NCBI RefSeq assembly: GCF_027744825.2
Contig: NC_071334.1
Span: 66,313,437-66,377,436, forward strand
Source of the DNA: Synchiropus splendidus
Lineage: Eukaryota > Chordata > Actinopteri > Syngnathiformes > Callionymidae
Length of the DNA: 64,000 nucleotides
Reading direction: 5' to 3'
Part shown: positions 58,682-64,000 of the stretch, piece after piece
Numbering within the stretch: position 1 is the first letter of the stretch
Layout: each line of letters starts with the position of its first letter
Notes under the pieces: generated by a model
What the model saw: the letters and a program-made list of their open reading frames with translations, nothing else
Told to the model about the DNA's origin: nothing
The model's database searches: none
Program-made: the position numbers and the translations under genes

Positions 58682-58950
58682 ATCTCAGCCCGCTCAGGCA
58701 ACAGATAGAGGAGGGCGCTGCTGGTGCTGGCTCCCGCCGATCTGACTCCGCGCGCTCGCTGATCACCCTCATTGATCGTCGGTGTGCCCCAGAGGGAAGC
58801 CCCCTCCCCTCCCACCCCACCTTTCCTCCAACCCACCCACCTCCTGCACCGCGGGTGACACGCAGAGGAAAGTGTGTGTGGGCGGATGAGGAAGTTCAGA
58901 GCTGGAATTGATGGTCACCCACCTACTGTACGGACTTGTACGCAGCGTCG

Positions 58951-58989
58951 GCAGCAGCAGCAGCAGCAGCAGCGGCGGCGGCGGCGGCA
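58951..58989 (+). repeat. (AGC)n(GGC)n trinucleotide tract
   Basis: About seven AGC and five GGC triplets. In frame with gabrg3 it would encode Ser7-Gly5 if translation starts at ATG 58911; otherwise it is leader sequence. Confidence 0.9.
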
Positions 58990-59054
58990 GCACTGGGGTC
59001 TCCAGCCACCCTCCCCAGAAAAGATTCCTCCTCCCGGTGATCCGCGCTTATAAA

Positions 59055-59110
59055 ATGACAATCAAGTTTGGGGTCATTCTCCTGTTTCTTCTGCTCGTCC
59101 ACGGTGCTCG
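59055..59110 (+). CDS. gabrg3: gabrg3 coding exon 1 (signal peptide)
   Basis: ATG at 59055 has A at -3 and encodes MTIKFGVILLFLLLVHGA, a typical signal peptide; the donor is GCTCG|GTGAGT, phase 2. The upstream in-frame ATG at 58911 has a weaker context (T at -3) and would bury this signal behind a Ser/Gly-rich extension, so 59055 is preferred. Its end, LLLVHG, resembles the gabra5 signal peptide end. Confidence 0.85.
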
Positions 59111-59434
59111 GTGAGTCCACGCTTTTCTGCATTTAAAAGTTGATCTAGTTGCGACACATTTCATGGCTCACGCGTTACACCTCATATTAAACCACCCCCT
59201 TCCCAGCCGAAAGTTTTCTCATCGACCGTGTTTAGGATGAATGACACCCCCTTCATCACACCTGTCTCCCCTCCTCCTTCAGCCCAAATCAGCTGGAATA
59301 TGGCGACGACGAAGATTTCCATGACACCGGTGTCAATCAGATGCTGGTGCCCAGGTCTCACCAGGAGGACGCCACTCTGATCCTCAACAACCTGCTCAAG
59401 GAATACGACAAGACGCTGCGTCCAGATATTGGAG
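59055..59434 (+). CDS. gabrg3: GABA-A receptor subunit gamma-3 gene (first two coding exons; remainder outside window)
   Basis: The join 59055-59110 and 59283-59434 encodes about 69 residues: a signal peptide, an acidic stretch (EYGDDEDFHD) and the N-terminal helix TLILNNLLKEYDKTLRPDIG. The gamma family ends this block RPDIG (alpha RPGLG, beta RPDFG). TLILN-LL-EYDK matches gamma3 better than gamma2 (TVILNNLLEGYDN). Position downstream of gabra5 on the same strand fits GABRG3. Gamma subunits supply the complementary face of the benzodiazepine site and aid synaptic clustering. Exon 3 (68 bp in the family) was not found before position 64000, so intron 2 is longer than 4.5 kb. An in-frame ATG at 58911 could add 48 residues. 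Confidence 0.9.
59283..59434 (+). CDS. gabrg3: gabrg3 coding exon 2
   Basis: A 152-bp exon with acceptor CCTCCTTCAG|CCCAAA and donor ATTGGAG|GTATTT. It encodes PNQLEYGDDEDFHD, then QMLVPRSHQEDATLILNN and LLKEYDKTLRPDIG. The phase 1 exit matches the equivalent exon of other subunits. Confidence 0.93.
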
Positions 59435-62400
59435 GTATTTATTTTCAAGCTCTTGGCAAGTTCGAGCAGATGCCACTGACCTTTGACCTATATAAATATT
59501 TTTGTTCATGGTGTAAACCACATTTGTGAACTCTCACAGTTCTTTCATGTGTTCTAAATGTGAGTTGTTGTTGCCCTGGTTTCGGCTTGTCAAATGTTCT
59601 TAAGAACCCACCTTTCGCTCTGTGTGAGCTTGACACTGATTACCCCACGTCAAGGAGGTTATGCTTTCGATGGCGCCGTGTGTCTGTCGGTGTTTTAATG
59701 GAGGAGTTGGGATGACATTTTCAGGAAATATGAGAAATAGGACATGTCACAAATGATTCAATTTTTGGAGTCATCCAGCTCACCGTCAGGAATTTTGAAA
59801 AACATTCTTTATCGGTGTAGGTGTGTGTTTCTAGTTGTAGCTAAGGTTTCAATCTTCAATCTCAAAAACAAGAGGAAATGTCGACTTCAAGCAAACAGCA
59901 TTTGTATTTAGTAGCTCCTGAGAGTGACTCTGTTCAATGTGCAACACCGATTTGATTAAAATCTCTTTTGGCATTACATTATCGGCATGGTTTACAATTG
60001 TTTGGCGCAACTACGTGCTGCTGCTAGCTGTTTGCTCTGTCAGAGTGTTAGCAAAAATCCAAGTTTTGTCGTGGTACTAAAATTGCAACCATCATATCAA
60101 TAACCAGGAAGATATTCCACACACCAAAAATAATGAAATAATGACAAAAAAAGGAAGCGAATCCTGTAAGTATAAAACAATTCTGTTTGTTCTCAAAGCT
60201 TCAGGAGACTTGGGATTATATTTTCGTAATTTTATTTTTGTAGTTTTTCAACAGCAGCGGTAGAGTTGACTAGTATGCTAGCCATAGATAGTAAGAAAAC
60301 AACCATAAGCAATGTAGGCCACCGGCCTGACCAACATCAGTATTCTCTTTAATGCAGTGAGGTAAATAGTGAAGGGGCACTTCACGTGGCAATTCATCAT
60401 CAAGGCCAGGTGCCGGTGTTGTGTATTGTATCCAGATATAGCCGGTAAACTTAGCCCCTTAGCACTTTTGCTGTAATGAATCCACCATCTGACGGATCAA
60501 ACTGTAGCACAATGAAATGGTGTCCAGCTTTACGGCTTCTCTACGGACTTCTGTAGGTGTGCTGCGACTGCAGACAGAAGGAGGCGTCAGATCTGCCATC
60601 CTCCTTTCAAAATAGCAGTATTTGTCATTATTACTTAGGTACTTAATCTTGTACCCTTATTATGGCTTCTTCTGCTGCCGATGTTAAGAGCCCACTTGAT
60701 GACCCTCTCTTCTCTATGAGGCTTTGAACAACTGTTTCAATTAAAACCACAACAGCCCATCACGAACAGACAATACGGAATTATGCGGCCGGCACATATG
60801 GCCAATGTGGGCCATGACCCTTGGGTTGGACGTCGTCAATAACAGGAGAATAATTAACCTTTTGAGTGTCACTTACCAAAAACTTTCATGTATTAGTGAT
60901 CTTAGAGGCAGAAGTGATTGTATACTTCTATATGAAGTTTATAATAATAATCCATGTCAGGCTGTCAAGCGTAGCTGTTATAGAAGCATAGCCATCTTCT
61001 GAGGTAACTAAACGATTAGTTGCCACTTTCAGTGTTGCTATAGTAACCTCCTTTCCTTTCAAGCTCGTAATGTCTACCTTCCCAAACAGTTCCAGAAAAC
61101 TATGAATGCATACACAGGCAAGGTCAATTTACTGCACAAATCATAAATGGATCAAGCCTCCAATTGTCTTGAAGTTCGAGTGACGCTAAGTACAGTGGGA
61201 CCTCGGTTCTCGACCACAATCCGTTCCAGGCAGCCGTTCGAGAAGAGATTTGTTCGAAATCTGAATCGATTTTTCCCATTACAATGAAAGGAAAATGAAA
61301 TAATGCGTTCCAAGCGTTAAAATAGTCTTTTGTAGCAGTGAATGTAGAGTGTGTGCTGCAGGTGGCTGTTCCTCTATGTGTGTGGCCGCTGCATGTGGGA
61401 GGGGTTGCCGAGTGAGTGACGTCTCTCCAGAAGTGAAGAGGTGCCCGGTGCGTGTCCAGCTCTGAATGTGCGCTTCTGTGCAGTTTGGCTGTGACAAAGT
61501 CATAAACCAAGTCACGCTCTGTCCCAGACTGGCCTCATCCCTGTCCCAGCTCCAGCCCACAACAGGACATCAAACCCTGGAGTGAGCGCTCCAGCACCTC
61601 CCCTGTGACACTCTACCACGGTCCAGTGCGGAGACAGGAAAGGTTTTACACCTCAATATGAAAAAAAAGTCAGTAAATGTAGCTAACGGGACGTCTGCAT
61701 ACAGAGGCTGCGTTATACAGAATAACAAAGGGGGACGTTCGAAAACCGAGGTACCACTGTACCTCCATGCCATGACCATGAACATCAGTGCACCATTGGT
61801 GCAACCACCAGTCATGATTTTCATGAATATCTTTCAAGTGGAAAAACTACTATCCCAAGAATCAGAAGCGACACTTCAGGTCCTTAACTTTTAGTTGCAG
61901 GTGTAACTATACGTACAATATCATTTTCAACGAGTCTTGTTCCTCCAACCTGAACACAGAAATACTCCAGTCACACAGTTTATTTTTTAGTTTATACTAG
62001 GCTGATTTGCTGCCCCAAGGAAAGGCCATCTACAGACCTTCCATGGAGGCTTCGTCTGTAACCAGGCGGTGATCCATAATTGATGCATGACCGCAAGCTA
62101 AATCTTAGGTTTACTCTGAGACAGAAGACCTTGTGATCGATGTACTTCATATTGTTTTTTATATTTTGCAGACTCTCTTCCCATGAAGCTTTCGATAGCA
62201 ACTGTCTGGTTGCAATTGAACCCTTTTGTGTAGTTCTATTTCAGCATGAATGTGACTCACCATGAGCTTGGCACCTTAAAATACCACGTTCAATGTGCTT
62301 GGTCCCATGAATGAAGCATGGTCTGTTGACCTTAGGTGATCCACTGGATGATGCCATTGTGCCATGTACTCAGAGTGATCAATTGATGGCTCCTCTGCAT

Positions 62401-64000
62401 TGTGATTCAAGGCTCATTGTGCTGTGAGGCAGAGGTCAATTGTTGACTTACGTAGCTACACACTGTCAGAGTCTTTGGTCGACTTCCTTTAAAAAAAAAC
62501 AAAAAAAACGGCTGAAACCAAGTCCAGTCAGCTCCACTACTCTGTTTCCTCCTTTCATTTCTGAGTATTCTTGATGATGCTGTGCAGCTTACAAGTATTC
62601 AAATATTCTTGATGGTGGTCTCTTAGTTGACTGAGACAGTCACAATGTGAGCATTTGAAACGCTACATTTAAGTGTTTTGTGTGTGAGCATTATAAAACT
62701 GAGGGTGCTAGACCTGTTTGTTTTAATCACGTCTTGGTTTCAATTTTCACAATATTTGATTTGAGGTTTTATAATGAATTAGTCATGATCAACCTCTTTT
62801 CAGAATTTGACCTCAGAGTGATGAAATTTATGTGGAATCTGTGCCGTTGAGCTGAAACATCGGGGTGGAAGTGCTCCAGCGATGAGGCACTTGGAACTCA
62901 CCTTGCACACTGTGTGTGGTTAGCATCGCCATAATCCTCTTTGCATCCTTAACCTTGTCGTCCCTCTGTTTACTCTCATAAGTTATTCACTGAAACGCCT
63001 GTTAAAAAAATGAACACGTTCTCAAATTTCAATTTGCTGTCTGACATGGCTGACAGCTACGAAAATGGTCATTGATTATTTAATGGCAATATGAGATTAA
63101 GATGTCAACCGTCCCGTTTCATCTGATTTTTTATTATTTTGTTTAATTTAAATATAAGGTGTCCATGTGGCAAGTGTTTGTCCCCAAGACAGTCGCCGTG
63201 CACTTTTTGCCAAATAGATACAAATGACTGTGTACTCACCTTGCAAATACTTGGTGGATCTTTCGCTCAAAATTTCACAGATGAATAGTGACTTTTTTTG
63301 AGGTAATCATATAGGTCATCGAGCACATGAACTTCTGAGGACAGCACCCACAGAGCAAGTTCAGTGCTGTAAGTGGATTATGCCCCTCATTCAAAAGCCT
63401 TGCTGACAAGATGGACTGCTCAACGTTCGTATCAGCAAACCTGACAACCCAGAATCTGTGTTTTTGCGCAGTCTGCTGTCCTCAAGTGATCTCTTGGGTG
63501 AAAATGCAGGATGTCATGGGCCTCGGCCCCATCATATTTGGCTATCAAGACGTGTTTCTTTTATATCCTATATCGACAAGTTTAGGTGCAGAATATATTA
63601 TAATAACAGCACATTGGTACAACATAGTAGCTACTAAACTGATACCCTTCACAGAAAATGGTACTTATTTTTCTGCGTCTTTATTTGAGAGAAACTGTAG
63701 TCTTTAGTCTGCACTTTATTCATTTGAAACATTGGGTGGCAGTTGAGCATTTTGGGTGTTTGAAGCAAACAATTGACCAGCAGCTTATTTATTTATTTAT
63801 TACTAGTCAGTCCTATGACTACAATGCTTCCTCTTTTTTGATCATGATTCCTCATCATTCATGATGTCAAGCATCAAGTGAGGTCATTGTCCACCTGGTG
63901 GCTTGGTGCCCATACCACCGAAAATCCTCTCCACTCTAAACTGGTGGGGTGTCCAAGAGCCCATATGCGGTCAACGCTATGGATGATATAGATCTGGATG
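59435..64000 (+). other. gabrg3 intron 2 (partial)
   Basis: No further gabrg3 exon recognised. Contains the 567-bp TA-flanked MITE (61193-61759); otherwise AT-rich unique-looking DNA. Confidence 0.65.
61193..61759. mobile_element. Mariner-type non-autonomous DNA transposon (MITE)
   Basis: The left end CAGTGGGACCTCGGTTCTCG and the reverse complement of the right end CAGTGGTACCTCGGTTTTCG match at 18 of 20 positions, and TA flanks both sides (61191-61192 and 61760-61761), the Tc1/mariner target signature. The interior lacks a transposase. The CCTCGGTTCTCGACC / GTTCGAGAA... end sequence is a type I know from many vertebrate genomes. Confidence 0.85.

Larger units (their letters stand above)
58530..59054 (+). 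promoter_or_regulatory. gabrg3 promoter and leader region
   Basis: GC- and CpG-rich DNA directly upstream of the gabrg3 start. It contains a full palindromic CRE (TGACGTCA, 58537-58544), a CGCGCGCACG run near 58602, an (ATC)n run (58642-58681) and the (AGC)n(GGC)n tract (58951-58989). TATAAAA lies directly before the ATG (59049-59055) but is too close to serve as TATA box for that start. Confidence 0.55.

Noticed and set aside
58579..58911. His/Ser-rich open frames upstream of gabrg3
   Set aside because: Caused by the (ATC)n run; not in frame with gabrg3 and without family similarity.
59049..59055. TATAAAA directly before the gabrg3 start codon as a TATA box
   Set aside because: Initiation 25-30 bases downstream would fall inside the signal peptide and remove the start codon; most likely chance in the leader.

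Overview
The window reads as nuclear DNA from a vertebrate, most likely a compact-genome teleost fish. Coding sequence is confined to short exons with GT/AG boundaries. Introns carry microsatellites, TIR-bearing MITEs and fish-type LINE and SINE remnants. All recognisable protein-coding sequence belongs to three GABA-A receptor subunit genes. Their order and orientation, beta3 (-), alpha5 (+), gamma3 (+), match the GABRB3-GABRA5-GABRG3 cluster of other vertebrates (human 15q12), here packed into about 64 kb. Subunit assignments rest on my recall of human protein sequences, not on a search.

Layout. (1) 934-25680, minus strand: gabrb3, six coding exons from the signal peptide to loop C. The membrane domain lies beyond the left edge. 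(2) 25681-28960: head-to-head region between gabrb3 and gabra5, with CpG-rich patches, a tandem GGCGCC/AATTA motif and a phase-compatible orphan exon on the minus strand (27543-27590). (3) 28960-52243, plus strand: a complete gabra5 of nine coding exons and 457 codons, preceded by a GC-rich leader with three chained upstream ORFs. (4) 52244-58500: gabra5 3' UTR and a repeat-rich spacer. (5) 58530-64000, plus strand: gabrg3 promoter region and first two coding exons; the rest lies beyond the right edge.

Functionally, alpha5, beta3 and gamma3 are subunits of pentameric GABA-gated chloride channels. The GABA-contacting residues I can locate on alpha5 and beta3 are intact. The most notable coding observation is that alpha5 lacks the histidine in the TFFHNGKKS loop that confers classical benzodiazepine sensitivity (Leu130 here), and also has Arg235 in loop C where alpha1, alpha2, alpha3 and alpha5 normally have Thr.

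Other items include a 350-390 bp direct repeat on either side of gabra5 exon 5, a dispersed family built around the palindrome GTTTCATGAAAC, three MITE-like elements (one TA-flanked, mariner type), LINE fragments, a candidate SINE, and an (AGC)n(GGC)n tract that is either leader or an N-terminal extension of gabrg3. I saw no RNA gene, CRISPR array, prokaryotic feature or non-GABA-receptor protein-coding gene.
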